DNA of 64,000 bases from Margaritispora aquatica (GCA_007644065.1 VJWN01000014.1:1116001-1180000), one strand, 5' to 3'; counted from the stretch's first letter, positions 1 through 13,409 are shown. Numbers and translations are program-made. Notes: a model not told the origin generated them from the letters alone.

Positions 1-337
1 ATCCCCAGAGAAATCAAACCCTCGACATATCCTACAACCTTGCCGAACCATATGTGAGAATTAGAAATCAAGTGCATCAAACACCGATGATTGCAACGCA
101 AATCTGCGAGACAGTTCCAAATGCTTTGCCACTATCAAACATCTGAGACTACCTAGAACTTCTGCTGCCTGGTCATGGGAATATGAACTATACTCAAATC
201 TCTGACGAACCGCGGACTCGATGACATGATCTTCTACTACTACCAAAGCCGTCTCTGCGGTATCGTGGAACGTACAAACGGTTACAGAATACTCTCATAA
301 CAACGTCACAGCCGAAGCAAACCCCACCAGCTCGAAG
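1..337. other. Upstream region of FAB1
   Basis: No convincing gene is seen here. It is the 5' flank and presumably the leader of the FAB1 gene; the short reading frames on the minus strand lack any family signature. Pyrimidine-rich tracts and CAAC-type sequence directly before the ATG at 338 are compatible with a fungal leader. Confidence 0.5.
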
Positions 338-3300
338 ATGTCTACCCACGATTCACCAAAGTCATCCGCTGCAGCACCCTCCTTCATATCCATAGGACTT
401 CGATCTCGGCGTACCTCCCTAGCTTCAAACTCCACAATTACGCAGGTAGACAAAGAGCAGCTTGCCCAAGTCCTTGACAAGATACATAATACAGCAAGTC
501 ACTCCGAAACTCTGACCACCTTCAACGAATTCGCTTCACCACCGCCTTCATCCTCGAATCCAGAAAGCAAAAGCATAGCTACCGATCTTGTGCAAAATGG
601 GTTTAGTGGACTATATAGTCGATTTAAGGGAGCAGTTACTGGGACGAAGGAGAAGGCGGTTGTCGCTTCGAACAAAGGAGACCAGGAAAGCATCGATAAT
701 TTGTCCATCAAAAGCTCAAGTACACAAACGCCCTCAAAAAGTTCTCATGAGCCCACTAGAGAAGATAGTTCTATAATCACCTCCCCAGTACATCCGTCTG
801 GATCTTCATCTCGTCTCCAATCACCTACAACTTCTTCGTTTGCGGGCTTGTCTTCAGAAACACCATCTCAACTATTTAGAACATCCAAACAGTCCGTTGC
901 AGCAACAACAACATCAGCCACTTTGAAACCCGTGTCATCAAATCGTTCTTCCATCTCACAGATAACAAAAGCCATCCCATCAAGTGCTGTTGTGCCATCT
1001 CTGGCACCTGTTAACATAAGTGCATTCAAGGAATCTGATGCTACTCGCCAATCCCCAGAGCTTCCCAAAGTCGACATATCATCTTCTGGAGCTATTGGAG
1101 GGGTTCATGAGCATGCAGCGAATTTTGTTTTTGGCGACTCTCGGCAAGGTCGAATGGGCGATAATGAACTATCTGCAATGGATGACTCTGAAGGCTCGGA
1201 TGGAGCTTTAAGGCGAGAGAGGATTGGTCGACCTTCAGAGCCGAGGCGGGAGTACTTAGGTGGTGATGGAAGTCTTGAGATGAAAAGATCCGAGGGATCT
1301 AAACGTGCTGGATCGACTCTATCTTCTCTGAGGGCGGCTGAATCGATCAATGGAGATTCTTCGTCCAAGACCCGTTATCCAGAGGGAATCAAGCGGCCAA
1401 CAGCAATAGAGCGAATAACTCAATCTCATTTGCCTGGATATCAAGCTTCGAGGGCGTCATCGACAGATCGTAGTACCGCGGAAACTAGTCCTATCAATAC
1501 TTCAGCTCACAACAGTATTCGCCATGACTCATTTTCTGCTGCTGAGGGCCCGCGTATTGGCTACCTAGGTAGACTTCGAATACCGGGGACCACGATCAAT
1601 GAAGGAGCTCCAGAAGCTGTAAGTGCAAGGCTCGAGCAAATGAGAAAACAGGTGCTTAGCAAAGAATTCTGGATGGCTGATGAAATTTGCAAAGAGTGCT
1701 TCTCGTGTGGAGATACATTCTCTGCATTTCGAAGGAAGCATCATTGCCGCACGTGCGGATGCATTTTTGATTCTAAGTGTACATCCATAATCTCTGGACA
1801 ACGTTTTGGCGTTCAGGGATCGCTTAGAGTGTGTAAAACTTGTCTCGATATTATCAACCGGCGACACGACAGCAGTGGCTCGGAAGACTCTGACGATGAA
1901 TCGGCACTGCCAACATTCTTCCATTCACAACAAGCAAAGTTTGAAGCTGCCAAAAATGAAACTTTGAATCACAATCTAGATTTAGAAGGGAAAATGGTTG
2001 ATGTGGATGATCCATCCAGGCCGTTGGCAACTCCCATGATGGCCATACCGGCGACAAGACGAATCGGAGACTCGACGAATCGACGTTCAGCTGTTTTAGA
2101 AATCGACGCAATGCCACAGCTTAGCCGGCCTAGCTCATCCAGATCTCTCAAGGCACTCGCTGCTGCCGGTCGCCCACCTTCATCGGGTCACAAAAGACAT
2201 CACTCAAAGCACAACTTCCTCGGTCGTTTCAAATCAACAACAGAGGAGCGAGCGCCTTTTCATCGTGGGATAACAGACGATTTGCACAAAAAGTCGCGCT
2301 TGCCTGCGTTTCACGATGACAATATTATAGATCCAGATTTAGCACCATACATGTCAGATGAAGGCTCGAGCGCAGATGAGCAGATGAGCATCTTTGCTAC
2401 CATGAATAGTGCAAGCGTGTTGAGCCCGACATTCGAGAATGACAGGACTGGGTTTGGGTCGCTCCTGAGTACGGGCAAGCGACACAGAACGAGGACTGGA
2501 GAAAAAAGTATCAGTGGTCTTAGCTTTACCAGCCGTGGATTGGAAGATGCTGGTATCAGCGGATCTATGGGTAACCTTTCACGCTCGAATCGTCGGCGTA
2601 ATCTCAGTGCAGCTAGCAATAGTCTACATTATCCTCGTTCGTCTGCACGCCCGCCTTTGCCAGGATTTCCTCACTTGGACGAGGAGATGCTTAGCAAAGA
2701 GAGAGATTCAGCCCCCGGCCCATCAAAGATGACTCGCAGTGCCTCGATGAGAGATGCGAAAGCTCCGGTTGTAGAGTTGAACAACGCAAGTTTGCACCAT
2801 GTACGACGCCTATTGCGCCAGTTACTAGAAGACGCGCACATACCCAATGTCTCCTCTTGGGAAAAGGCACTCATCCCAATTCTTTTACAATGCACGGACG
2901 ACGTGAATCCGGATGTTCGTCATGGCGATGATATCGACATTCGACATTATGTTAAACTGAAAAAGGTGCCAGGTGGGAAGCCAGGAGACACATCTTATGT
3001 ATCTGGAGTTGTCTTCACAAAGAATCTTGCACTGAAAAGCATGCCAAGAAGCATATCGAATCCACGGATTGTAATTGTGTCCTTTCCCATCGAATACACT
3101 AGACACCATGGTCATTTCATGAGCCTCGAGCCCGTCATCGCTCAAGAGAAAGAGTTTTTGAGAAACATGGTCAATCGCATCGCTTCTTTGCGGCCACAAC
3201 TTCTTCTAGTTCAGAAGCATATATCGGGATTAGCGCTGCAATATCTTTCAGAGGCTAATATTGCTGTCGCATACAACGTTAAGCCATCAGTTATTGAGGC

Positions 3301-6300
3301 TGTGTCGCGATGCTGTCAGACCGAAATCATTTCGTCAATCGACATGGTTGCCCTGAAGCCTGTTCATATTGGGAAGAGTGCTGGATTTGAAGTCAAAACA
3401 CATGTGCATAAAGATATCCCTGGCAAGAAAAAAACATATATCTACCTCTCTGGGTGTCCAAAAGAAGTGGGATGTACAATTGTTCTTCGTGGGGCAAACA
3501 TGGCAACGCTTTCGAGGATGAAGCGTATCACTGAGTTTATGGTATATGTGGTATACAACCTCAAGCTGGAGACATGCCTAATGCGCGATGAGTTTGTGCT
3601 AATCCCTTCGGTGGCCGATAACAGTGGCAGCATCTCCCCAAGCAAACGGACGACAGAGTCTAAGGAATCAAGTGAGACGACTGCACTTGATTTGGTTGGG
3701 AGTGCGATTTCGCCAACCAACGGAGAGCTAGGTGGCGAACAAGCTCAGGCTCCTGCGGGACCACCAGTGATGGAAGACACCGCTATTCAGAATGATCAGG
3801 ACCAATCGCTGGACACTCCTACGAAAGAATCTGAATCTTCGTTGTCATCCAAAGATGATATCCCCGTGGCGGCACCCAGATTAGTGTCTGCCCATCAATC
3901 TCACGCTCATGGTTCTCATGAGGACCATCTTCCTGAAGACGTACCTGCACCTACCTTCTACAGTGACATGGTCGCAAAGCATCAAACGAAAATTCTATCT
4001 GCATCGCCTTTTGTTAAGTTTGTTCAACCTTACCTTTTGATGAAAGCTAGGGAACAGGAGAGAAAGGTGACCTACTATAAAGGCCTACGGGATCAAGACA
4101 CATTCGAAGAACAGACAGAATCGGAGAAGTCAAGTCAAGCTTTCCAGCTTATTCTTCCTGAAATGCTTCATGAGAAAGTTACAAAAGCCCCCCGAACTTT
4201 GATGGAAGCAATACACGCTGCGCATGATGCTGAATATGACAAGGCATTACACAACTATCAAACTCAGAAACGGCAATGGGAAAACTACATCCAAGGCAAT
4301 CTCAACCTGTTTGATCCTTATGCGCATCAGAACATCACAGTCCTCTATACTGTTGTCTGTACTGCAACCACCATTCCGTGTGCTGGTCCTGAACTTCTTG
4401 CATTGGCGTTTTATAACGAGCACGCCGAATATGAGCCTGACTGTACCTTGGGACAATACGTCGAGGATCTTTGTCTTAGTGTGAATACTATTTGCACTTC
4501 CAATGGGTGTGAGCGAAAGATGTCTGAGCATCATAGAACTTATGTACACGGAGAAGCACGGATCACGGTATTTGTGGACAAATCGCCTTGCAAAATCAAA
4601 GGTCTACAAGATTCGATTCTGATGTGGAGCTACTGCAAGATTTGTGCCAAAGAAACCCAGGTCATGCCCATGTCAGAAAGCACCTGGAAGTACTCTTTGG
4701 GGAAGTATCTGGAGCTTTCTTTCTGGAGTAGCGAGCTACGACTTCGGGCTGGGGTTTGTCCTCACGATATCCACCGAGATCATATACGGTATTTTGGCTA
4801 TCGGAATGTAGCGATCAGGATTCACTATGATCCTATTGACCTTCTCGAAATTATTGTGCCACGGACTCGTGTAACTTGGAAGGTTGATAACGATGTCATA
4901 TTGAAGAACGATCTTTTCAATAAAATCGAAGACCGATGGAACCGTTTCATGACTTCTGTTAAATTGAGAATTTCGGGTATCAATACAGACAGCGTTGCTC
5001 CAGAAAAGGCAGAAGCTTGTAAGCAAGAGGTTGAAAGGCTTACGAAACGTGCACAAGAAGAGCATGCTGCAATGATTCGGAAACTGCAAGACAAGTATGT
5101 TGAGTCGAAGTACTACGAGATCATACCTCTGAACAGAGCCGTTCGAGCAATGCAGGAGAAGGTTACCGAGTGGGATGATGCATTTTCTAGCTTTGACTCA
5201 AATTTCTTTCCATCGGAAAAGGACATTAGAAGGCTTGCCGCACTTCAATTAAAGAAAATGTTTATCGATAGTGATCAGTCCTCGTCGTCGATCGTCTCGA
5301 CCGAAACAGGGGATTTAACATCAGATTTTGATGAGAAATCGTCTCAGACCTCAATCGAGCTTAGCCGAAATTCTTCGAGTATCTCGCCGGAAGACACTCG
5401 AGAAGTGCTGACATCTGTCGTGGAGGAGAATCCATCATCGTCCACGGTAGAACAAAGCACCTCGAATCCTGAGCATCCAGAGCTACCAGCTAGCTCAGTA
5501 GAGACCTCGGATCTTGATCGTGAGGGTATCAGTCATTTGGACCTAGCTTACACCAAACCACTTGAGGCAGAGCAAGTTACTTCGTCGGAAACTCCTACAC
5601 CGACAGATATCTCGTCGTCATTGGCCTCGCTTGATTCTAGTGGACCTAACCCTCCTTTGACCACATCACCGTTAGATGTGACGGTGTCTGAGAGGGTCGA
5701 GCAACTCCAGCGCTCTGATTTGCCAGAATCGGAGTCTAACAATCCACAACCAGAATCTTCCAATATCCCAAGGCTTTCCGAACGAGCGGCGGCGCGAAGA
5801 AGTGGCAATGCGACTTCTCCACCTCTGAGCCGTACACAATCGCAGCCAGCAGGCACTGTCCGCCGTTTACATCCCAGTATACGAGCACAAATGAAGCAGG
5901 CCGATAAGACTGCGAATGAAAATTCAATGTACGCCTCTGAGGGGATGCGACCTTCTTCAACAGAGCCTGTCAAACTGGCGGACAAGAAACTCTCGGAAAG
6001 ACTTGGCATTAACACAATGAAAGGACATCGAAAGATAGGTACGCATTCTTTGATTCCAAGGTCTATTCACAGCGCCAAACGGAAGGATTCCAAATCAACT
6101 GTGTCAACCTTGGCAAAGCACTTTGAGCAGTTGAGTAGGGAATTTGAGAAAGAGCGACTACGAGACAAGAAGCGAAGAGAAACGAAAGTCACACAATCTC
6201 GAGCGTTTCCAAAGGCGTCTTCTAAACCTATTGTAGAAGTTTACAAGGATGTCAACGAAGCTGTTGAAGAACACGAGCCTACCGAGGTTGAAGAGCTTCA

Positions 6301-8070
6301 AGAGATTCAACCTACACAACCAGAGACGGAACAGACGAGTGTAATTGATGGCCTTGCGGATCTGAATATCGAACCCACAACCGGGGACAATGGGCCCCAC
6401 TCTCCCACAGACACCACAGTCACTGCCGATGAAACCGCCAATGAAGCAGAGATTGACGACAACCAACAGAACGTCAGTCAGACAGGTTCTGATGATGACG
6501 GAGGAATGAGTGATGCAGACCACTCTCTGCTCGATGACATTCCTAGTGCCGCTGAAATTGCTGATCAGTTGACTGATAAGGAGAACGCTGATTCAGCGAT
6601 GGAAATTCCCAAGCATGAGAAATCCAGTCTGATGAAAATGCTGACAAACTTTTGGGCCGAACGATCTGCCAGTGGCTGGACACCCCTTGATTATCCAATT
6701 GCGGCTGGTGACCATATCTTTGCGGATGTTGATGTAATTGTGAGAGAGGATGAACCCAGTTCATTGATTGCTTTTGCTCTTCAGACGCAAGACTACAGAG
6801 ACAAGTTAGCAGACATCCGCAACAATGGCCATGCCAGCATTCGTCGAGATGACAGGCCAATGTCCGCAGGCGATGGGCCACACGATATCTGCGAAGACGG
6901 TATCAACCAAGCAGAAGTTGAGACATCGCTGCTTCGAGCCACAGGCACGCATCTGGCATATTCCTTCGTTGACGGATCTGCACGAATGCAATGCAAAATA
7001 TTCTATGCCGAACAATTCGATGCTGTCCGTCGCAAGTGTGGAGTTGCCGATCGAATCGTTGAGTCTCTTTCGCGATGTCTGAAGTGGGATTCCAAGGGCG
7101 GTAAAACAAAATCCGTATTCTTAAAGACCCTAGATGATAGGCTCGTTCTAAAGTCTTTGTCACCAATTGAAACAGCCGCTTTCTTGAAATTTGCTCCAGC
7201 ATATTTTAACATTATGGCCGAAGCTTTGTTCCATGATCTTCCCACAGTCATTGCTAAGATGCTTGGCTTCTATCAGATTATTATCAAGAATCCTGTGACA
7301 GGAACTGAAATCAAATGGGATGTTTTAGTCATGGAGAATCTTTTCTACGACAGAACGCCCACAAGGATTTTTGACTTGAAGGGATCGATGAGGAATCGCA
7401 AGATCCAGTCTACTGGAGAGAAAAACGAGGTTCTACTTGACGAAAATATGGTTGAATTCATCTATGAGTCGCCGCTCTTTGCACGCGAGGTAAGTTCAAA
7501 TCTACATGTACCCCTGATGAAGAACAACTAACACTGGTTCCAGCATTCTAAGAAGCTTCTTAGAGCAGCGATATTCAACGACACATTGTTTCTACAACGG
7601 AATGATGTCATGGACTATTCGTTGATGGTTGCCGTGGATGAGAAGAAAAAGGAGTTGGTCGTTGGCATAATTGATGTTGTCAGGACTTACACCTGGGTAT
7701 GTATTTACGAACGATGCAGGAGAATTCTCGACTTACATTCCATAGGATAAAAAGCTGGAATCCTGGATAAAAGATCGAGGTTTTGCTGGAGGTGGTCGCA
7801 ACCGGCCAACCGTCACATCACCAAAGGTACGTCTCCTGTTGTTTCAATTCCAAACTTGAGCTAATACGAAAACAGGAATACAAAAACCGTTTCCGCGAAG
7901 CTATGAACAGATATATTTTACAAGGCAAGTCTCGTATAACTATTCTATCCAGGCTTTTTACTGACTTCGAATTAGCACCCAACAGCTGGCATCAATACGC
8001 AGCGATAGAGACGAGGCCTCAGAGAGAGGTAAAGAGCGAGACAAGAGAAGAGAGAGATGGTACTGTTTGA
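338..8070 (+). CDS. fab1: 1-phosphatidylinositol-3-phosphate 5-kinase (Fab1/PIKfyve)
   Basis: Makes PtdIns(3,5)P2 from PtdIns3P on vacuolar/endosomal membranes, controlling vacuole size and membrane traffic (known for the family). Five exons: 338-7489, 7544-7696, 7746-7826, 7876-7924, 7976-8070, giving about 2509 residues, normal for a fungal Fab1. Seen in order: a long Ser-rich N-terminus; a FYVE zinc finger at about residues 445-505 with RKHHCRTCG; a Cpn60/TCP-1-like domain at about 850-1115; a Cys-rich region around 1400-1500; a low-complexity acidic stretch; and a C-terminal PIP kinase domain from about 2110 with FDLKGS, DYSLMV and the [11 protein letters not shown] motif. The last intron (7925-7975) has a GC donor in a strong AG|GCAAGT context; using it gives the ILQAPNSWHQ tail expected of the family. 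The ATG at 338 is the first in the frame. The identification is very secure; only the exact C-terminus could shift. Confidence 0.96.
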
Positions 8071-8408
8071 ATAGACGCTAGGCGCTGAGCGCTGACGAAG
8101 TTATGAATAGTGTATGAGATACCTAGATACTGGCGATGCGACGATTTGAATAGAGAATAGAGAGTGTTTGGTAGCAACCTCATGGATCCTTGTGCCTATA
8201 GTTCTATGCTGTGTGTTGCCTTTCAAGACGTGTCCCGTTATCATAGTCATATTTCGTGTACTTGCTTTAAGGTCTTTCATTATGCTTCATTGCTAATACA
8301 GATGAGCTAATGTTACAACGTAAATGCTACCAAGACTCCCAAAACAGCCAAAATGCGCACTTGCTAAATAGCCATCCTCCAACAACCTCCTACCATGGAT
8401 CCGTCAAA
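8071..8408. other. Intergenic, between convergent genes
   Basis: About 340 bases separating the 3' ends of FAB1 (+) and the flavoprotein gene (-). No coding signal seen; it must hold both polyadenylation regions. Confidence 0.5.
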
Positions 8409-10435
8409 CTACGCTTTCACAACATGAGTCTTATAAATAACCTTCGTACTCTCATCAACTGTATGCTCATGCCCGCAAAAAGCGCACCTCCTAAACTCAC
8501 TCACCAGCATCTTCCACTCGCCACACTTCTTGCATCGTCTCGCCAGCACATCACGCTTCAACTTCTTCTCATCAAACACCAAATCGTCATCATAGAATCT
8601 CAACAGACCGCTCCACCGGCCTTTATACTTCCCTGTTGCCATCGCTTCCTTCAGCAACTTCGACGACAGTTTCTGAACATACTCGATTTTCTCTGGTGCC
8701 AGAACCGCACCAGGCGGTCCGGCGAGAGTCTCACACGCCAGTTTAGCAAACTCGATGAACTCCTTTGCATTGGCGCCCCAGTCCCAGGTCGTGAGGTGCT
8801 CGGCGCAGTTCGCTAGGTCGAACTTCCTCGCCTGCTGGAAGTTGGCGTTGCCCGTGCCGATTAGGTATTGCCATAAGGGTCCTAGGGGACCGAGGGCCGG
8901 CGAGCGCATGCACACGTAGTTGAACATGTTCATGCGCTGGAGGTTGGGGATACGGTTCGCACAGAAGAGCTCGTATTGTGCGAAGAGGGCTTTCTTGCTG
9001 CTGGGAGACGGGTTGGACAGGTACTTGTGCGTCATTTCGGCAGCGTAGATGCTTGTGGACATGTTGGCGTTGATGCCGGGCGAGTAGAGGGGGTTGGTGA
9101 ATCCAGCTAGACGATGCGTTAGTTTATTTCACTGGTCTGAATTGTCTTGGGATAGTTTTAGGAGCTGCTACTCACTGGCATCTCCAATCGCCATCCAATT
9201 CTGGCCCGTGACTTGCGGTGATCGGAAAGCGATATTCTTACGCACAAACCACGTCGTTCCAGGCCCATATAAGTCCACAATCAAGTGATGCTCGTCCATT
9301 AGTCCCGCAATCTTGGGGTATTTACCCACAATCCAGTTAAATTTCTGTGCAGCCTCCGACTCTCCGTACGTGTGCAAGTCATCAGGATACACGACATCCG
9401 CTCTCAACGCAAAGCCAATACTAACGACCCAGCGGAACTTGACGTCAAACATCTCGACCAGCTGGTTCACCGACGGGTACTCGTCTGCGGGTGTCTTGGC
9501 GGCGTTCAGGTCGAGCAGGTGGTTGATCATCTTGATGAGATTGGGGAGTGGACTACCTTCCCATGAGGGGAGGCGGATCACCCATGCCCATCCCTCGGGG
9601 ATGCAAAGATGGTTCGTGTTGACGCTCTCGTAGTTCCGCAGTGGAATCTCGCTTTCGTCGCCGGCGCAGTCGAAGTATGCCCAGAAAGCGTTCGTATTAA
9701 ACCCGTCGACTTTTTCGATCCTGCAGTTCTTAGAAACGAGACGATGATGGCGACCTGAGGCGTCGATGAGGAGTTTACTGTGGAGTTTGGATTGTGTCTT
9801 TCGTGTGAGGTCTTCTACGGTCACTGTTACGCCCTCGTCGGACTTCCCCATTTCGGAATCAATGAGTGCTTCGTGGCCATGGAGGACATTGATTCCCAGG
9901 CGTTGTGCATACAGAGTCAACATGAGCTCGCTGATCTTCCTCTCGATCTGAAGAGTTGGAACGAAATCTCCCGGTGGTCCATTTGCAGTGAACTCAGTAT
10001 AGTTCTCTGGATTTCCCGATTCAGGGAAGTAGTAGAATGCGAGGCCATCTTTGGGCCCGAAAAGTCGCCATAACATGGGAGACTCGATCCCAACCAGTTT
10101 GAGCCATAAGCCAAAGACTGTTAATGTTGATTCGCCAATCTTATAGCCGGGGCTTGAGGCCTTCTCTATGATGGTGATGGTGGTCGGCGCTATGGATTTT
10201 GAGTCAGTATAACTATTTTTCACACAGGAAACACACGACACAACTTACCTCTGTTGTTCAGAATTTCTAATTTCTTGCTATGAATAGCATAAATCAGTGA
10301 GTGGATACCACCCCCAATTACGACGACATCTGAGGCAGAATCTCCTTCGCTCTTTGACAGATTGAGAGCATTGAGGATTTCTGCATCCGACTCAATCTGA
10401 TTGTTACTTTGAAGTGTTGATAATAGGCCTCCCAT
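8409..10435 (-). CDS. FAD-dependent halogenase/hydroxylase-like monooxygenase with C-terminal Cys4 knuckle
   Basis: Three exons read on the minus strand: 10249-10435, 9176-10189, 8409-9106 (introns of 59 and 69 nt), giving about 632 residues. An N-terminal Rossmann FAD site (VVVIGGG, with Ser where the last Gly of GxGxxG is usual) is followed by KIGEST, a motif shared by flavin-dependent halogenases and related hydroxylases. A later GWAWVIRLP resembles the WxWxIP halogenase signature, and IGDATGFTNPLYSPG is the second FAD motif, which forms only after the second intron is removed. The C-terminus carries CKKCGEW and CAFCGHEH, a probable zinc knuckle that is not part of the core fold. At the site where halogenases carry Lys in AFK-type contexts, this protein reads AFYY. 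The class is secure and halogenation is uncertain; hydroxylation of an aromatic substrate is the alternative. An in-frame ATG at 10435 was preferred; an upstream one at 10597 would add 54 basic residues. Confidence 0.82.
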
Positions 10436-11285
10436 GATTTTAGTTTGAATCTTGATTCTCAACTCTTTGTTACTCACCGCTTCACTGTTCTTTGTTCGCT
10501 TCTTTATTGTCTTGATACTGGAGGGGAAAGCTTCTCGGAAGATCTTCTTGAAGGATGCTGACTCCGATTCTAAAGAGCCCCTCCTTTCTGTTCGCATCGT
10601 GCAGTAGACGAAATGTGGTCCCCGGCTGATGTCTAGACCGGACCAGAGTTTCCTGATTGGGACGACAAAACCAAGTTTTGGTAAAGTCGTACATTGATTG
10701 CTTTCAGGCTGAGATAATCATTGGTTTAATTTCCATCAACCCAAGTTACACCAAGTGTTCCTTCTGTACTTAGGCCGATATTTGGCAATTCTCACTTGCT
10801 GTCACGGTGTCAATAACTTTGACGAGGCCCCACCACCAACGGTCTCGCTTAATTGAGGGGGCAATATGAACCACTCAGACACTCCAATTTCATATCCTGT
10901 CGTTTTCTTCCCACCAACTTGTGTTGGTTGGTCGTATGTGTTGCTTACCGAGATCTCTCCCTGCCTTGGCTGCATATTACTGCGCCGCTTCATACATTCA
11001 CTGTTCGGTTCCACAATCTTGGGTCCTAAGTGAGATTCGATGCGGTGTAACAACTCACCAGAACTCTTTCTGGTTTGGAAATAATCAGCCAGGAAACTTA
11101 TCATTTCTTTTTATTAATCATTCACTAACTTGGTGTGCAACAAGTTCTTGTATGAATCGACAGACGATCAAATACATTTTTGGATACCCGAGTTCGACGG
11201 TCTTTGCACCTACCGAATTTCGTTCAGACTTCATGATCTTTTCTAAAAGCCATCAGGACTTCATCTTTTATATATTGCACTTGCA
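10436..11285. promoter_or_regulatory. Divergent intergenic region between two flavoenzyme genes
   Basis: About 850 bases between two outward-facing starts (10435 on minus, 11286 on plus). No gene is supported inside. A TTTATATATT element lies at about 11268-11277, immediately before the plus-strand ATG. That is unusually close for a TATA box and may not be used as one. Shared regulation of the two genes is an inference from arrangement. Confidence 0.45.
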
Positions 11286-13409
11286 ATGTTTTCGTCAAAA
11301 AGGTTTCAGCCTTGTCTTGCAGGCAGATTACAGCTTGTAAAGTCTGGGGTAAACCGTTCTTTTCAAGCAGGTCGTCAAATTAAGGATGCCCAAGTCGATT
11401 CCCATCTTGCTCATACTCCACCTCAAGCACGCCTTCCACCATCGTACCCAGGATTCATCAGCTCATTTCCCCAACCCCGCAAACCCATAGAGCTGGGTTT
11501 GCCTGTCACTCGTTACCGACAGGATGTCCATGGTATCGAATCACTGCCGCCTTCACCATCGCCGTACAGAATCCGAGAACGTCCATATGGTGCAACTCGC
11601 CGGATCCGGACGATAATAATCGGAGCTGGCGTCAGCGGTATTGATATGCTTTTGAGCCTTAAGAAAAGCACCAAGAATGTTTCAAGTGTTATCTATGAGA
11701 AGAATGCGGGAATTGGAGGCACTTGGCTAGAGAATCGGTATCCTGGTTGCGCTTCCGACGATCCGTCTCACAGTTATCAATACACGCACTCGCCAAATGT
11801 CAAGTGGAGTTCCATTTTCGCGCCCGCGAGAGAAATTGAAACGTACTTGAATGACGTTGTGGACAGCAACGATTTGAGAAAGAGGATTAAGTGCACGCAT
11901 AGCGTGCTAAAGTCTGAATGGGCTGAAACAAAGGGACAATGGAAGGTGACTGTCAGAGACAATTCCTCAGGAACGATATTTATAGACAGAGCTGAAGTCT
12001 TGGTTGACGCTACAGGGATATTCAAGTGGGTTAACTGCAACGGGCGCATGATCATAACTGACGACCTGTACAGCAACTGGAAATGGCCAGAGGTTGATGG
12101 ACTTCATAACTTCAAGGGAGATCTCGTGCACACTGCCTGCTGGTCCGAGAATATTGATCTTGGGGACAAGGTTGTTGCTGTTTTAGGCAACGGCGCATCA
12201 GGGGTTCAACTTGTGCCTGCAATTCAACAATGTCAGTATTTACTTTGTTGTACTCGTGCGAACTGTTAAATCTAACATATGGCAGCTGTCAAGAAGCTAG
12301 TACATGTTATTCGGAGCAAGACATGGATTGCGCCGCCTAGCACGGCAGTCAAGCTTTGCCAGCAGTACACTATAGAAGGCTCGCGTCAATTTTCGGAAGA
12401 AGCTATCAAAGATTTTCAGCTGAATCCTACAAAATACGCTCAATTTCTATCCGAGTTAAATACTTTGGCTGGTAAAGAGAGGTTTCGAATTGTGCGTATC
12501 AACAGCTGAACATTTAGGCTTCGTACTAACCTTGTCCCAGATTACAGATGTTCGAGAATCCAAAGAAACCCGTGCTAAGATTTTGGCATATATGAAATCT
12601 TCTCTGCAGTCTAAACCGGAACTAATTGATGTATTGATTCCAAACTTCGCAGTAGGCTGTCGCCGCATCACAGCTTCGCCTAATTTCCTAAAGGCGCTCA
12701 CAGCATCAAATGTCTCTGTGACAAACTCTCCCATCAAAAGAGTCACAGCAACAGGTATTGAGTTTAAGGACGGGAGAGTAATGGATGTCGATGCAATCAT
12801 CTGCGCTACAGGATTCAACACTTCGTTCATCCCCCGCTTCCCACTCATCGGCGAGCAAGGAAAGAATTTACAAGATGAATGGAGCGAAGAGAACGGTGGA
12901 CCGCAAGCATACATGAGCATAATGGTCAAGGGAATGCCCAATTATTTCCGTACGTCTTTTTTTCGCTTTCCCACCACTTGCACCTCGCTAACAGAAAAGG
13001 ATTCATCGGTCCTAACGGCCCTCTTGCGCACGGCGCCATCCCGCAACTCGTAACCCACATCTCAACCTACGTCCTTGCACACATCCGCAAGTTACAAACC
13101 GAACATCTCTCCTCCATTCGTCCGCACGCCGCCGCCGTCGACGAGTTCAACCAGCACGCGCAGGCACTCCTGCCGCGCACGGCGTGGGCGGGTAGCAATT
13201 GTGGGGGGTGGTACAAAGCGAAGGGCAAGAATGGAGAGGAGGGAAGAGTCACGACAGTTCATCCGGGGAGTCAGAAGCATTGGGAGGAGATGCTGAGGAG
13301 AGTTCGGTGGGAAGATTTTGAGCTTAGACGAGTGGAGGGCAGGGCGGAGGTCAATCGGTTCGCATATTTGGGTAATGGGTTCTTAGCTGAGGAGGTTGAG
13401 GCGTTTTGA
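11286..13409 (+). CDS. Flavin-containing Baeyer-Villiger type monooxygenase
   Basis: Predicted NADPH- and FAD-dependent monooxygenase inserting oxygen into ketones (family knowledge). Five exons: 11286-12025, 12074-12231, 12286-12491, 12541-12949, 13000-13409, giving 640 residues. A region of about 105 residues precedes the FAD site IIIGAGVSG and contains LPVTRYRQDV, common in fungal members. Then come GGTWLENRYPGC, a DxPSHxYQ segment, VDATGIFNNWKWP (made by removing a 48-nt in-frame intron at 12026-12073), the NADPH site VLGNGASGVQ, ATGFNTSF and FIGPNGPLAHG near the C-terminus. All junctions are GT..AG. The neighbour on the other strand is also a flavoprotein, which suggests a shared pathway, but no backbone synthase of secondary metabolism is in view. 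Substrate unknown. Confidence 0.9.

Noticed and set aside
8409..13409. Secondary metabolite gene cluster
   Set aside because: Only two flavoenzymes; no PKS, NRPS, terpene synthase, cluster regulator or dedicated transporter within reach.
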